Source: Verrucomicrobiales bacterium | GTDB lineage: Bacteria; Verrucomicrobiota; Verrucomicrobiia; Limisphaerales; Palsa-1400 | Direction of reading: 5' to 3' | DNA: 14,713 nucleotides | Assembly: GCA_028293405.1 (NCBI GenBank) | Contig: JAQGOW010000132.1 | Coordinates: 1 to 14,713 of the forward strand | Shown here: one piece after another, positions 5,920 to 14,713 of the stretch | Position numbering within the stretch: position 1 is the stretch's first letter | Layout of the letters: every line of letters starts with the position of its first letter | Notes under the pieces: generated by a model | Seen by the model: only the letters and a program-made list of their open reading frames with translations | What the model was told of the DNA's origin: nothing | Databases searched by the model: none | Program-made: the position numbers and the translations under genes

Positions 5920-7822
5920 TTGGGGCGCACTGCTCGCCGCCCTCACGCTCGCAATTGCTAACGCGCGAGCTGAGTCGTTGCCGAAAGGTTATTCGGCGAT
6001 CAAAGCGTCGGACCACCGATTCCAGACCGGCGATCGCGTCACTGAGCTCGGCGGGTTCCTGTTACCGAAAGAAATCACCGCCAACAAGAATGCGCTTCTT
6101 GCTTCTCCCGTTCGCCTCAAAATCGAGACGCCCTCGGTAGTGATGGTAACATCGAAACTGCTTTCAAAAACAAAAGCGACGGCCACCTGGACGTGGAACG
6201 GCGACGCGAGCGAACTCTCCGCGTCGGTGCAGATGACCGGCGAATGCGATGGGTTTTGTTGGTACGAAGTGCGCGTCAAGCCGAAACAGCCGGTGAAAGT
6301 CCGTTCCATTGCGCTCGAAATTCCGCGCACGACCAGCACCGCACGTTTTCTGCACACAGCCAATTATTCTTGGTCCAATCCGTCCAGTGGTTTGCCGGAA
6401 ATAGGTGGCAAATGGAACGGCGCGTTTATGCCTTACATTTGGCTCGGCAATGAAGACGCCGGCTTGGCTTGGTGCGCTGAGTCGGACGAAAACTGGAATC
6501 TCCGCGACCCGTCACATGCATTGACGGTGACAACACGGACGAACGATGTTTTGTTCAAGGCCACCTTCCTCGACCACGAGACGACGATTTCCAACGCGCT
6601 GACTTTTCGCTTCGGTTTGCAGGCAACGCCTGTGAAACCGGTCACCTTCAAATGGCGCGCGAACGCTCGCATTTTGCACGACATCCATTACGAATCCGCC
6701 GACCTCGGCACGAACGGAAAATGTGAGTTGGATGACATCGCTGACGGCGGCGCGAAGACGGTCGTTATTCACGATTCGTGGACAAAATACTTTGGTCAAA
6801 TGGTTCCGGCCGATACGGCGCGATTTCGCAATTTGATCGACGCCTGTCACAAGCGCGGCATGCGCTTGCTCGTTTACATTGGCTATGGCATTGCCCGCAC
6901 CGCGCCTGAACTCAAAGGCAAACACGATGAATGGTCGGTGCTGCCGCTGATTCCGTGGGACCCTGGATACAAACCGGAAACCCGCGGGTTTGATGCCACG
7001 TGTCCGCGAAGTGGATGGGCCGACTGGCTCGTCGCGGGAGCGGACAAGCTGTTTACCGATTTCAATTTGGATGGTTTGTATTTCGATGGCACGAGCGAAG
7101 CTTGGGTTTGCCAAAACCAGGCGCATGGTTGCGGTTGGAAAGATGCCAGCGGCAATTTGCATCCGAACTACGCGATGCTCGATGCGCGCAAGTTGATGCG
7201 TCGAATGGCTGATACCGTCCATCGCCACAAGCCAGACGCGATTCTCGACGTGCACATGTCTTCAAATTTCACGATTCCGACGCTCTCGTTTTGCGACAGC
7301 ATTTGGAACGGCGAACAATTCGAAAGCCACACCTCCGCAGAAAAGTTCCAGGTTCCCTTGCACGCGTTCCGCACAGAATTCATGGGCTACGCGCAAGGTC
7401 TCGACGCCGAATTTCTCTGTTATGAAAACCGTCCGTTCACGTTCGACGAAGCGATCGCGCTCGCATGGTTGCACGGCGTCGAAGTGCGTCCCTATCCGCA
7501 AACATTGGTTAAAGTTGCACCACTTTGGCGCGCGATGGATAAGTTCGGTGTGACCAAAGCCGATTGGAAGCCATATTGGAAAGAACCAATCGCAACCGCC
7601 GATTCACCATCCGTGAAAATCAGCGCGTGGACACGCAAAAGATCAGCGTTGCTTTTCGTGAGTCATCTCGAACGCAAACCGCAAGTCATCCATATCAACC
7701 TTGGCGCGAAATCAGGTACCGTCACCGACGCGCTCACCGGTTCCGCCCTTGCCGCAACCAACCACTTCGTGACGCTTGATTTTCAAGGAATGAATTATCG
7801 GCTCCTGCAAGTTCGCCACTAG
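5888..7822 (+). CDS. Secreted glycoside-hydrolase-like protein (DUF6067/GH123-like)
   Basis: The product is 644 residues. It has a signal peptide (hydrophobic ALLAALTLAIANARA, likely cleaved after ARA near residue 28), so it is exported. Residues about 30-260 look like a beta-sandwich N-terminal domain ending with a YIWLGNEDAGLAWCAESDENW block (ESDENW at 198-203), a pattern I associate with the DUF6067/GH123 N-terminal region. From about 270 a TIM-barrel-like domain follows: VVIHDSWTKYFG, then CHKRGMRLLVYIGYG, then LDGLYFDGTSE with Asp395, Asp400 and Glu404, the likeliest active-site strand. The C-terminus (about 575-644) resembles a small beta-domain. The probable role is hydrolysis of an extracellular glycan; the substrate cannot be inferred. 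The start is GTG 5888 inside the preceding gene; it places the signal peptide properly, and no ATG nearby does. There is no Shine-Dalgarno. Confidence 0.68.
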   Translation: MSATNLNRGCNWGALLAALTLAIANARAESLPKGYSAIKASDHRFQTGDRVTELGGFLLPKEITANKNALLASPVRLKIETPSVVMVTSKLLSKTKATATWTWNGDASELSASVQMTGECDGFCWYEVRVKPKQPVKVRSIALEIPRTTSTARFLHTANYSWSNPSSGLPEIGGKWNGAFMPYIWLGNEDAGLAWCAESDENWNLRDPSHALTVTTRTNDVLFKATFLDHETTISNALTFRFGLQATPVKPVTFKWRANARILHDIHYESADLGTNGKCELDDIADGGAKTVVIHDSWTKYFGQMVPADTARFRNLIDACHKRGMRLLVYIGYGIARTAPELKGKHDEWSVLPLIPWDPGYKPETRGFDATCPRSGWADWLVAGADKLFTDFNLDGLYFDGTSEAWVCQNQAHGCGWKDASGNLHPNYAMLDARKLMRRMADTVHRHKPDAILDVHMSSNFTIPTLSFCDSIWNGEQFESHTSAEKFQVPLHAFRTEFMGYAQGLDAEFLCYENRPFTFDEAIALAWLHGVEVRPYPQTLVKVAPLWRAMDKFGVTKADWKPYWKEPIATADSPSVKISAWTRKRSALLFVSHLERKPQVIHINLGAKSGTVTDALTGSALAATNHFVTLDFQGMNYRLLQVRH

Positions 7823-7930
7823 TTCAAGGGGTGGCGCACCGTGTAATGTATTGACTCACACGTCTGTCGGCTTACCTTAATCTGGTTGAGCCCAGACCCC
7901 GTTTAGTAAATCCCTAGCCCACTCACGCAC
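7823..7930 (+). promoter_or_regulatory. Leader and candidate promoter of the 1607-residue protein gene
   Basis: The 108-base gap contains TTGACT (7851-7856, 5 of 6 to the -35 consensus). Possible -10 elements are TACCTT (7873-7878, 16-base spacer) or CTTAAT (7876-7881, 19-base spacer), both imperfect. A small hairpin TCTGG/CCAGA (7881-7885 with 7892-7896) follows. No intrinsic terminator for the upstream gene is seen here, so read-through from it is possible. No Shine-Dalgarno precedes the TTG start. Confidence 0.35.
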
Positions 7931-10900
7931 TTGAACCGCCCATTACCCATTCGTGGTTTCCTGTGGATGCTGCTGCTTGTCAATCTCGCGGCGGCTGCTT
8001 TCGCACAAACGGTCGTCGTTACAAATTCCAATCTTGCTCTGACCATCAACGGTAAACCGGTCTTTGGCATGGCAGTGTCACCTGGACCGCCCGTCGGCGC
8101 AATGGCCGCGACGGGGATCGACGCCTTGGATGAATTACGCAGCGGCGGCATCCAGTTGTATCGCATTCCGGTGAGCCCGACGTGGAAGGCGTCTTCGACC
8201 ACGCTCAACTCGGCGATGATTGCCACGAACCAGGCCGCCCTCGACTGGTGCGCCGCTCACGGCATGTTGTCTTTGCTCAACCTGAACGACCTTTCCGCTT
8301 TCACCGCCACGGACACAAACACCCCCGCACTGTTAAAAACTTTGGTGAGCATGTGGCAAAATCATCCAGGGCTCGGCATGTGGAAAAATAAAGACGAAGC
8401 CTGGTGGGCCGGCACCTCGGAAGCCGACTTGCAGCGCGGCTTCGACATCGTTCGCGTGCAAGATCCTAATCACCTCGTTGAACAAACACATGCGCCGCGC
8501 GGAAAAGTTTCCGACCTGCAGCCATATAACAATGCAGCGAGCGTACTGATGGTCGACAATTATCCCGTCGTCGTGCCCGCCGGCAGCGCGTCGAATCCGC
8601 CGATCACGAACACACAAGTCAGTCAGTTCGGCGATTGGACTGCGGCGCTTTCGCAAGTCGCCAACGGCGCGCGCACATTTTGGATGGTCGAACAAATCGC
8701 CTACAGCGGAACGACTCCGCCAAGTCACGTGCTCGTCTTTCCGACGTTTCAACAGGAGCGTTTCATGGCCTATCAAGCGATCGTCAACGGCGCGCGAGGA
8801 CTGATGTTTTTTGGTGGCAACGTCCCGAGCACATTGACCAATGCGACCGATGCCGCGCTTGGTTGGAACTGGAGTTTTTGGACAAACACGCTCAAGCCGC
8901 TCACGCTGCAACTCACAACGAACACGCCGCTGTCCGACGCGCTGGTCGCAGCCGAAAGTCCTGCGTTCATCACCATGTCGGGCGCGACGTATCCGGACAT
9001 TGAATTTTGCGTGCGCGAATCCGGCACAAATCTCTACGTCATCGCCACAAAACGTGAAGGCGCGACGGTCGATGCAACATTCACCGGCTTGCCGTCGTGG
9101 GTGAATTCCGGTGACGTATTGTTTGAGTCCAATCGCACGGTGACAGTTTCTGGCGGGCAATTCACCGACACGTTTGCGCAATGGGACGCGCATGCATACA
9201 AGTTCAGTTACACAGGCACGGCTCCGGTGTTCGACTTCATTCCTGCCAGTCGCACAAACGTGACCAATTCAACATCGGTCTTCACGGCGTCGGCGATTGG
9301 GCCGGGCACCCTGTCCTATCGTTGGCGCAAGAACGGCACACCGTTGACCGATGGCGCGAACGTCGCCGGTTCACTCACTGCAAAACTGACACTTTCAAAC
9401 ATCGCGCTCACCGACGCTGGCAATTACGACCTGGTCGTCACGGGTGCCGGATCAATCACGAGCGGGCCTCCTGCTGTACTGACAGTTGTGACAGATTTGC
9501 CGCCAGTGATCGCGACACAACCCAAAAGCCAGACGAACTACGTGGGAAATTTGGCAAACTTTACCGTCACTGTGTCAAACGCAACTTCGGTCACTTATCA
9601 ATGGCGTCGCAACGGGACAAACATCGCAAACAACGCACACGTTTTCGGAAGCACATCGAGTTCACTCACAGTCAGCCCGCTCAATATTTCTGATGTCGGC
9701 ACGTATTCCGTTGTGGTTGCAAACCCTGCTGGTTCGACGACAAGCGCCGACGCTATTCTCGGCGTAGTCGTTCCGCCAAGCACTGCAAATTGGATCACAA
9801 TGTGGTCGTGCACACCGAACGTGAACCCGTGGTCAACAGCCAACGGCGGGCCGAACACCCCCAACGAACGCACGATTGCTTACAGCGCGCTTTCGAATCA
9901 GCTCTTCATCGTTCAACGCAGCGGCGCGAATCCAACCATCTACGTGTTGAACGCAACCAACGGAACCTTCCTCTATTCACTAAACACGAACGGTCTCAAC
10001 TTCACCACTTACTCTGGAAACATCCCGCTCTGCGGAATCGCGGTCGCCGACGACGGCGCAGTTTATGCATGTAACAACGACACTTCCGGAACTGGAAATC
10101 CGACATTAAAGATTTATCGCTGGACCAATTCCGCCCCGACAACCCGTCCGCTGCTGATCTATTCCGGCGACCCGCTCGGTGGCGTCAACGCGCGCTGGGG
10201 TGATTGTCTGGACGTGCGCGGCAGTGGCATGAATACGGCGATTCTTACGGACAACCATCAGCCGAACACTTCAAACGCATCGCTCAATCCCGATATCTTC
10301 ATCCTGACACCGACCGAATCCACGCTCACGAGTTGGACCGGCAAATATTTTGCAGAAGACACCACCAACAATCCGTCATTCAATTCAACGATCGGGCACA
10401 GCCTGCAATTCGACAGCACCGGAACAAATTTCTGGCAAAAACATTACGGCCAGGCGCTCGCGAAAAACTCTTACAACCCCTCGAGCGCAAACGGCACCTC
10501 AGCAAAATGGGTCACCAACTACAGCGCATGGCCGGCAAGCCAAGGTCCGGTCGCGTATTTAGTGCAAAGCAATTTGGTCGCAGGGATTAATTTTAACGGC
10601 ACCACCGGCTCCTCGCCCGATACTCTCGAACTCTACAGTGTCACGAACTTCAACGCCCCCACCCTGCTCTGCTCCGCAACATTTCCTGCGAGCGCAGTCG
10701 CCAACGTCAATCGCATCGGCCAGGTCATCATCACCACTAACTATGTTTTTGCTATGGATGCGAACAACGGTTTGCTGGCCTTCCGTTTGACTGGACCGAC
10801 GGCGCCGAGTTTCGTGTCGCAACCACAATCGCAAACTGTCCCGACCAACACAGCCGTGACACTCACTGCCGTTGCTCAAGGCACCGACTCGTTGAGCTAT

Positions 10901-12754
10901 CAATGGAGCTTCAACGGTTCTGCGATTTCAGGCGCAACCACCAACGCCTTCAGCATTGCTTCTGCACAAATCACGGACGCGGGAACCTACTCATTGGTGG
11001 TAACAAACCAATACGGCACCGCCACCGCGAGCGCCGTCGTCGTAGTCACCGTTCCGCCGAGCATCACCACTCAGCCAACCGACCAAACAGCAAACATCGG
11101 CGGTCCATTTGCATTTTCCATCGCTGCCACGGGCGCGCCGACGCCAAGCTACCAATGGTTTCACGATGACGTCGCGATTCCCGGCGCAACCACTTCCAGC
11201 TATTCGAAAGCCAACGCACAGGTTGCCGACTCCGGAATTTACTATGTCGTGCTCACGAACATCGCCGATGAGATCACCAGTTTCCAAGTGACGCTCACGA
11301 TCGTCCCGCAAATTACTACGCCTCCACAAAGTGCGACCGTGTTGCAAGGGAACACCACAGGATTCAGCGTTACAGCACAAGGCACGTCGCCGCTGGGGTA
11401 TCAATGGACCTTCAACAACGCGCCCATCGCGGGAGCGACCTCAACCAGCCTAACAATCGCTAACGCGCAACCAGCGAACAGCGGCAGTTATTCTATCACT
11501 GTTTCAAACAAAGCCGGTATCGCGACAGCAACAGCAACACTTTCGATTATTCCATCGTCCACCCGTTTGCTAAACATCGCCGTCGATTCAAACCACATCG
11601 CCACGATGGTTTGGAGCACCGACGTCGGCGCAAACTACGTCCTTAAATACAAGAGCAACCTGCTCGACACGCAATGGACCTCTCTCTCAAACATTACCGC
11701 ATCCGCCTCGACGCTCGTGATTTCAGATGACGCGAGCACAAATCGTCAGCGCTTCTATCAACTCTCCTCAGCAACCCGCGCGAGCGACATTGGCGGATTC
11801 ATTACGCTAAATCTCCTCGACAATTCCGATTCATACATCTCGCAGCCGTTCGTTCGCCCAGCGGCAGCCGTAACCTTGGTCGGAGCAGTGACCACAAATT
11901 TATTAACGGTCAGCGACTCTCGGACCTGGACGCAAAATGAATTCGTTTACACCGCCGGATCGCAATCGAACACCTACAATGTCCGGTTCACTTCCGGCGC
12001 AGCGGAAGGCCGCATCTATCGCATTACCGCGAATTCGACGAACGCACTGACGTTGAATGTCGGTAACGGCACCCTCGGTGACGTGCAACCCGGAGACGCG
12101 TTTTCTATCGAACCGCAATGGACGCTGAACACAGCTTTTCCAAATGGCGCGGGCATTCTGGCATCGCCAACACCAGGCAATCGTTTCACCGAAATTCTTT
12201 TACCCGCAACGAACACCGGGGTGAATCTCAGTGCCTCGACCATTTGCTTTTTCAACGCGGGAATCTGGAAAGCAGTTGGACAAGGCAATACCAGTGAAAA
12301 CGACTTGGTTTTGCCGTTGAATTCGCACTTCATCGTGCGACACAACGTAGCGACAAATTCGACAATGATTTGCGCTGGTGTCGTCGCTGGATCGAAACTC
12401 GTCGTTCAACTACAAGCGGCGAACACGAGCGCTCAAGACAACTACGTTAGCCTGGCACGTCCCTTGCCCGTTACCCTCAACGACTCCGGCCTGATCTCCA
12501 GCGGAGCCTTCGCCACAAGTCCCCTGCCCGGCAATCGCACCGATGAATTACTTTATTTCGACAACACAGTGGGGGCACGCAACAAGTCGGCAACGGCAGT
12601 TTATTATTATTGGAGCAACGCGTGGCGACAGGTCGGTGTGGGCACCAGTGATGTTGGTTCAAGTCCCGTGTTCGGTGCCGGAAGCGCCGCGATTGTTCGC
12701 AAGGCGACGAACAACGTGCCGTCGCTACTGTGGACTAACGCGCCAAACTGGTAA
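7931..12754 (+). CDS. Giant secreted multidomain protein: TIM-barrel glycosidase-like, Ig repeats, propeller-like domain, TIGR02597-like C-terminus
   Basis: The product is 1607 residues with a signal peptide (basic start, GFLWMLLLVNLAAAAFA, cleavage near residue 25). Residues about 30-425 look like a clan GH-A-type barrel: the opening LTINGKPVFGMAVSPG, a 'NHPGLGMWKNKDE' strand with Asp155/Glu156 where such enzymes carry 'DEP', and FWMVEQ with Glu254. Two Ig-like domains follow (about 428-520 and 521-612), then a non-Ig region (615-955) with repeated 'Y-x-x-L-x-x-x-L-F-I-V' and 'AVADDGAVYACN' strands, likely a beta-propeller (DUF4623-like, weakly). Three more Ig domains follow (957-1040, 1040-1126, 1127-1207), a short linker, and a C-terminal module (1284-1600) shared with the broken gene at 1697-4756. 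The start TTG 7931 is preferred because it supplies the basic n-region; ATG 7967 would shorten the signal peptide. It is probably a cell-surface or secreted glycan-active protein. Confidence 0.8.
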   Translation: MNRPLPIRGFLWMLLLVNLAAAAFAQTVVVTNSNLALTINGKPVFGMAVSPGPPVGAMAATGIDALDELRSGGIQLYRIPVSPTWKASSTTLNSAMIATNQAALDWCAAHGMLSLLNLNDLSAFTATDTNTPALLKTLVSMWQNHPGLGMWKNKDEAWWAGTSEADLQRGFDIVRVQDPNHLVEQTHAPRGKVSDLQPYNNAASVLMVDNYPVVVPAGSASNPPITNTQVSQFGDWTAALSQVANGARTFWMVEQIAYSGTTPPSHVLVFPTFQQERFMAYQAIVNGARGLMFFGGNVPSTLTNATDAALGWNWSFWTNTLKPLTLQLTTNTPLSDALVAAESPAFITMSGATYPDIEFCVRESGTNLYVIATKREGATVDATFTGLPSWVNSGDVLFESNRTVTVSGGQFTDTFAQWDAHAYKFSYTGTAPVFDFIPASRTNVTNSTSVFTASAIGPGTLSYRWRKNGTPLTDGANVAGSLTAKLTLSNIALTDAGNYDLVVTGAGSITSGPPAVLTVVTDLPPVIATQPKSQTNYVGNLANFTVTVSNATSVTYQWRRNGTNIANNAHVFGSTSSSLTVSPLNISDVGTYSVVVANPAGSTTSADAILGVVVPPSTANWITMWSCTPNVNPWSTANGGPNTPNERTIAYSALSNQLFIVQRSGANPTIYVLNATNGTFLYSLNTNGLNFTTYSGNIPLCGIAVADDGAVYACNNDTSGTGNPTLKIYRWTNSAPTTRPLLIYSGDPLGGVNARWGDCLDVRGSGMNTAILTDNHQPNTSNASLNPDIFILTPTESTLTSWTGKYFAEDTTNNPSFNSTIGHSLQFDSTGTNFWQKHYGQALAKNSYNPSSANGTSAKWVTNYSAWPASQGPVAYLVQSNLVAGINFNGTTGSSPDTLELYSVTNFNAPTLLCSATFPASAVANVNRIGQVIITTNYVFAMDANNGLLAFRLTGPTAPSFVSQPQSQTVPTNTAVTLTAVAQGTDSLSYQWSFNGSAISGATTNAFSIASAQITDAGTYSLVVTNQYGTATASAVVVVTVPPSITTQPTDQTANIGGPFAFSIAATGAPTPSYQWFHDDVAIPGATTSSYSKANAQVADSGIYYVVLTNIADEITSFQVTLTIVPQITTPPQSATVLQGNTTGFSVTAQGTSPLGYQWTFNNAPIAGATSTSLTIANAQPANSGSYSITVSNKAGIATATATLSIIPSSTRLLNIAVDSNHIATMVWSTDVGANYVLKYKSNLLDTQWTSLSNITASASTLVISDDASTNRQRFYQLSSATRASDIGGFITLNLLDNSDSYISQPFVRPAAAVTLVGAVTTNLLTVSDSRTWTQNEFVYTAGSQSNTYNVRFTSGAAEGRIYRITANSTNALTLNVGNGTLGDVQPGDAFSIEPQWTLNTAFPNGAGILASPTPGNRFTEILLPATNTGVNLSASTICFFNAGIWKAVGQGNTSENDLVLPLNSHFIVRHNVATNSTMICAGVVAGSKLVVQLQAANTSAQDNYVSLARPLPVTLNDSGLISSGAFATSPLPGNRTDELLYFDNTVGARNKSATAVYYYWSNAWRQVGVGTSDVGSSPVFGAGSAAIVRKATNNVPSLLWTNAPNW
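11780..12735 (+). repeat. C-terminal module paralogous to 3800-4750
   Basis: This segment encodes the same roughly 315-residue module as the plus-strand stretch 3800-4750, 8 kb upstream. At DNA level they share short exact blocks, for example AAGTCCCCTGCCCGGCAA at 4531-4548 and 12517-12534, and otherwise differ mainly at third positions. Inside each copy is a tandem duplication: GNR-containing units begin near 4186 and 4543 in the first gene, and near 12176 and 12530 here. Confidence 0.75.
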
Positions 12755-12757
12755 GCG

Positions 12758-13714
12758 TTACGCGGCAAGAATGTCGCGCATCACATCGCCATCCACATTT
12801 CCGCCGCTCAAAATAATCCCGACGCGCCCCTGCACCTTCACCGCATTGCTTAAAATCGCTGCGAGGCCAAGTGCGCCCGAGGGTTCAACAACCAGTTTCA
12901 TGCGATAAAACAAAAACCGCACAGCTTCCTTGATCGCCTCTTCCGAAACCGTGTGCATCGCGTCTACGTTTTCGAGGATCAACTTAAACGTGTGGTTCCC
13001 AAGAGAAGGCGTGCGCACGCCATCCGCAATCGTCTGTGGTTTTTCGACGCGCTGCAAAGTCTTCGAATAAAACGAGCGATTTGCATCATCCGCGCCGATT
13101 GGCTCGATCCCGATCACCTTGCAGTCTGGCGCAAGATGCTTCGCCGCAACAGCCGTCCCGCTGAGCAATCCACCACCGCCACAGGGCGCGAGTAGATAAT
13201 CCAGCGACTTCACTTCCTCAATCAACTCTGCCGTCGCCGTCCCCTGTCCCGCAATCACATTCAAATCGTCAAACGGCGGCACCATCGTGTAACCGTGTTT
13301 TGATTGCAAATCGCTCGCCAACTTTTCACGCGTTTTCGTGTCGCCGTCATACAACACCACTTCGGCACCATATCCAGCAGTCGCAGCCCGCTTACTCGCC
13401 GGAGCAGTCCGCGGCATGACGACACTGGCGTGAATTCCAAACATCTTGCACGACAACGCCACCGCCTGCGCGTGATTGCCGGATGAAAACGTTACGACGC
13501 CGCGCTTCTTCTGTTCTGGTGTGAGTTGCGAAATCGCATTGTAAGCGCCGCGAAATTTGAATGCACCAATCCGTTGCAAATTCTCGCACTTGAAAAAAAC
13601 TTCGGCGCCAACCATTTGGTTGAGCGTGCGCGAACTGACCACCGGCGTGACATGCGCCTGCCCGCGCAACCGTTCACGCGCATCGCAGATTTTTTTGAAA
13701 ACTTCCGATGACAT
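12758..13714 (-). CDS. PLP-dependent threonine/serine dehydratase
   Basis: This 318-residue cytoplasmic enzyme deaminates threonine to 2-oxobutanoate and/or serine to pyruvate; serine racemase is a close alternative in the same fold-type II family. The PLP lysine is Lys53 in GAFKFRGA, the substrate loop is SSGNHAQ at 77-83, and the phosphate-binding loop is CGGGG at 178-182. The LILSGGN strand near 301-307 supplies the serine that contacts the pyridine nitrogen. There is no C-terminal ACT regulatory domain, so it resembles the short catabolic (TdcB) or racemase form and not the feedback-inhibited biosynthetic IlvA. The ATG at 13712-13714 gives the usual N-terminus. It lies 19 bases downstream of the halogenase-like gene on the same strand, so the two are probably co-transcribed. 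Its stop is 3 bases from the stop of the convergent giant gene. Confidence 0.92.
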   Translation of the reverse strand: MSSEVFKKICDARERLRGQAHVTPVVSSRTLNQMVGAEVFFKCENLQRIGAFKFRGAYNAISQLTPEQKKRGVVTFSSGNHAQAVALSCKMFGIHASVVMPRTAPASKRAATAGYGAEVVLYDGDTKTREKLASDLQSKHGYTMVPPFDDLNVIAGQGTATAELIEEVKSLDYLLAPCGGGGLLSGTAVAAKHLAPDCKVIGIEPIGADDANRSFYSKTLQRVEKPQTIADGVRTPSLGNHTFKLILENVDAMHTVSEEAIKEAVRFLFYRMKLVVEPSGALGLAAILSNAVKVQGRVGIILSGGNVDGDVMRDILAA

Positions 13715-13733
13715 CGACGCGATAACCTAGCAG

Positions 13734-14711
13734 TTACGCCGCGCCGACGTCCACACCCGTTGCGCGCGTATTCATGATCCGCCGCTCCGCCTCTTCGCGC
13801 TGGAGACGCGCTGGAGACGGAAACCACGTCCGCCAGCCCTCGGTGAGTTCAAGCCGAAACCAATCCATCATCGCCCAACCCACGCGCTTGCCGGTTTCAG
13901 AACCAAAATTAAATCCAGGCACTAGATACCGTTTGCCAACGTTCGTTTTACCACGGGTGCCCCGCATGCGCCGATTGCGCGCAATTGCCGCCAGTCGCTG
14001 ATTATAGTGCCGCATCAAAACGTAAATTGGTGTTGCCGGCGCTGTCGAAAACAACGGTTCCAGAAAAGCCTCTTGCCCCCGCCGAAACGGTTGCGCGACG
14101 ACCCCCATATAATACAGGCCAATATCCATGGCAAAGGCCAACCGCATCAAATCGTATTCGCCCATGTAGTCGTACTTATCTTTGTAAACCGCCCTGAACC
14201 ACCGATCGTAACTGCGCGCAAAACGCATGTTGTGGAGGGCCAACCGTTCCTTAATGCATTCGCCATTCAATTGCGTCACTACCAGTTTCACCGCCGAAAT
14301 CGTCGTGAACGCAACCCAATCCATGCCCGGGCTGTAAAATGGATCCAAAAATGCCGCCGCATCGCCAATCAACGCAAACCCGTCGCCCGCGAATACGCTG
14401 CTCACATAAGGCAAATTTTTGCGCCAATGCACGTCGCCTTCGAGCCATTGCGCGTCGCACATGATCTCGCGACCCGCCGGATGTTCGCACAAAAATTTCT
14501 TTAACCGTTCTCCGAGCGAACCGCCTTCGGGAATCGCCACCGTGCGTTGATCGAACACCACGCCGATGCTCGTGTCCCCGCCCTTCAACGGAATCAACCA
14601 CGCCCACCAACCATCGCCCACGAGATGATTCGTGGCCGTCGTGCGGATGCCAAAACACGCCTTGTGCCATTGCGGAAATTTTTCTGCGAGCTCGCGACCG
14701 TCCCAATCCTT
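13734..14711 (-). CDS. Flavin-dependent halogenase-like FAD oxidoreductase (5' end outside window)
   Basis: The C-terminal 325 residues of a protein are visible; the frame stays open to the window edge, so the N-terminal FAD-binding Rossmann motif and any active-site lysine are missing. The visible part includes GDGWWAWLIPLKGGDTSIGVV with a WxWxIP motif (Trp36, Trp38, Ile40, Pro41 of the visible sequence; bases 14589-14606), the hallmark used to tell flavin-dependent halogenases from related monooxygenases. The second FAD motif ALIGDAAAFLDPFYSPGMDWV follows (about 14320-14375). The rest is helical and ends in a basic tail. Tryptophan-halogenase-like and geranylgeranyl-reductase-like oxidoreductases share this fold, so the reaction is not certain. 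The dehydratase gene follows 19 bases downstream, suggesting one operon. A valine codon at 14619-14621 (GTG) could be mistaken for a start, but the motif begins before it. Confidence 0.8.
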   Translation of the reverse strand, partial: KDWDGRELAEKFPQWHKACFGIRTTATNHLVGDGWWAWLIPLKGGDTSIGVVFDQRTVAIPEGGSLGERLKKFLCEHPAGREIMCDAQWLEGDVHWRKNLPYVSSVFAGDGFALIGDAAAFLDPFYSPGMDWVAFTTISAVKLVVTQLNGECIKERLALHNMRFARSYDRWFRAVYKDKYDYMGEYDLMRLAFAMDIGLYYMGVVAQPFRRGQEAFLEPLFSTAPATPIYVLMRHYNQRLAAIARNRRMRGTRGKTNVGKRYLVPGFNFGSETGKRVGWAMMDWFRLELTEGWRTWFPSPARLQREEAERRIMNTRATGVDVGAA

Positions 14712-14713
14712 CA

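Noticed and set aside
6512..7255. 247-codon minus-strand open frame
   Set aside because: It is antisense to the secreted glycosidase-like gene, whose sense product has a signal peptide and family-like motifs; the antisense translation has none.
8333..9193. 286-codon minus-strand open frame
   Set aside because: It lies wholly inside the glycosidase-like domain of the giant gene, is rich in Arg/Cys/His, has no recognisable motif and no start context; it is a shadow of a GC-rich gene.
8000..12700. Possible tandem DNA repeats or CRISPR in the Ig region
   Set aside because: The periodicity comes from degenerate ~260-base Ig-domain coding units, with no short identical repeats and spacers.

Overview
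The window reads as a chromosomal segment from a member of the Verrucomicrobiota, probably a Pedosphaera/Limisphaerales-like soil or freshwater lineage. The grounds are two very large secreted proteins built from strings of Ig-like domains and ending in a C-terminal module I associate from memory with the verrucomicrobial TIGR02597 family, a DUF5069 protein, and moderate-to-high GC with few clear Shine-Dalgarno sequences. This is an inference from gene content; no rRNA or marker gene is present. I see no tRNA, rRNA, CRISPR array, insertion sequence, integrase or attachment site.

Layout, left to right. (1) 1-206: the 3' end of an unrecognised plus-strand gene. (2) 210-1040, minus: an RluA-type pseudouridine synthase, divergent from (3) 1162-1620, plus: a small protein made of two ACT domains. 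(4) 1697-4756, plus: one large secreted-protein gene (Asp-box/BNR repeats, three Ig-like domains, C-terminal TIGR02597-like module), split into three open frames by two opposite single-base frameshifts near 2596 and 3590. (5) 4851-5285: a DUF5069 protein followed by a strong intrinsic terminator (5305-5339). (6) 5377-5919: a small protein with an N-terminal Tudor/SH3-like fold, overlapping by 32 bases (7) 5888-7822: a secreted glycoside-hydrolase-like protein. (8) 7931-12754: a 1607-residue secreted protein (TIM-barrel glycosidase-like domain, two Ig domains, propeller-like domain, three Ig domains, and the same C-terminal module as gene 4). (9) 12758-13714 and 13734-14711, minus: a PLP-dependent threonine/serine dehydratase and, upstream of it and cut by the window end, a flavin-dependent halogenase-like oxidoreductase with a WxWxIP motif.

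Functionally, the centre (1697-12754) looks like an exported protein and carbohydrate-degradation neighbourhood: two glycosidase-like proteins and two multi-domain proteins that share a C-terminal module, which could be a surface-sorting or attachment device. The flanks are ordinary housekeeping or metabolic genes (rRNA/tRNA modification, amino-acid sensing, amino-acid deamination). The points most worth a second look are the shared, internally duplicated C-terminal module on two otherwise different secreted proteins, the double frameshift, and the halogenase-like gene paired with an amino-acid dehydratase.
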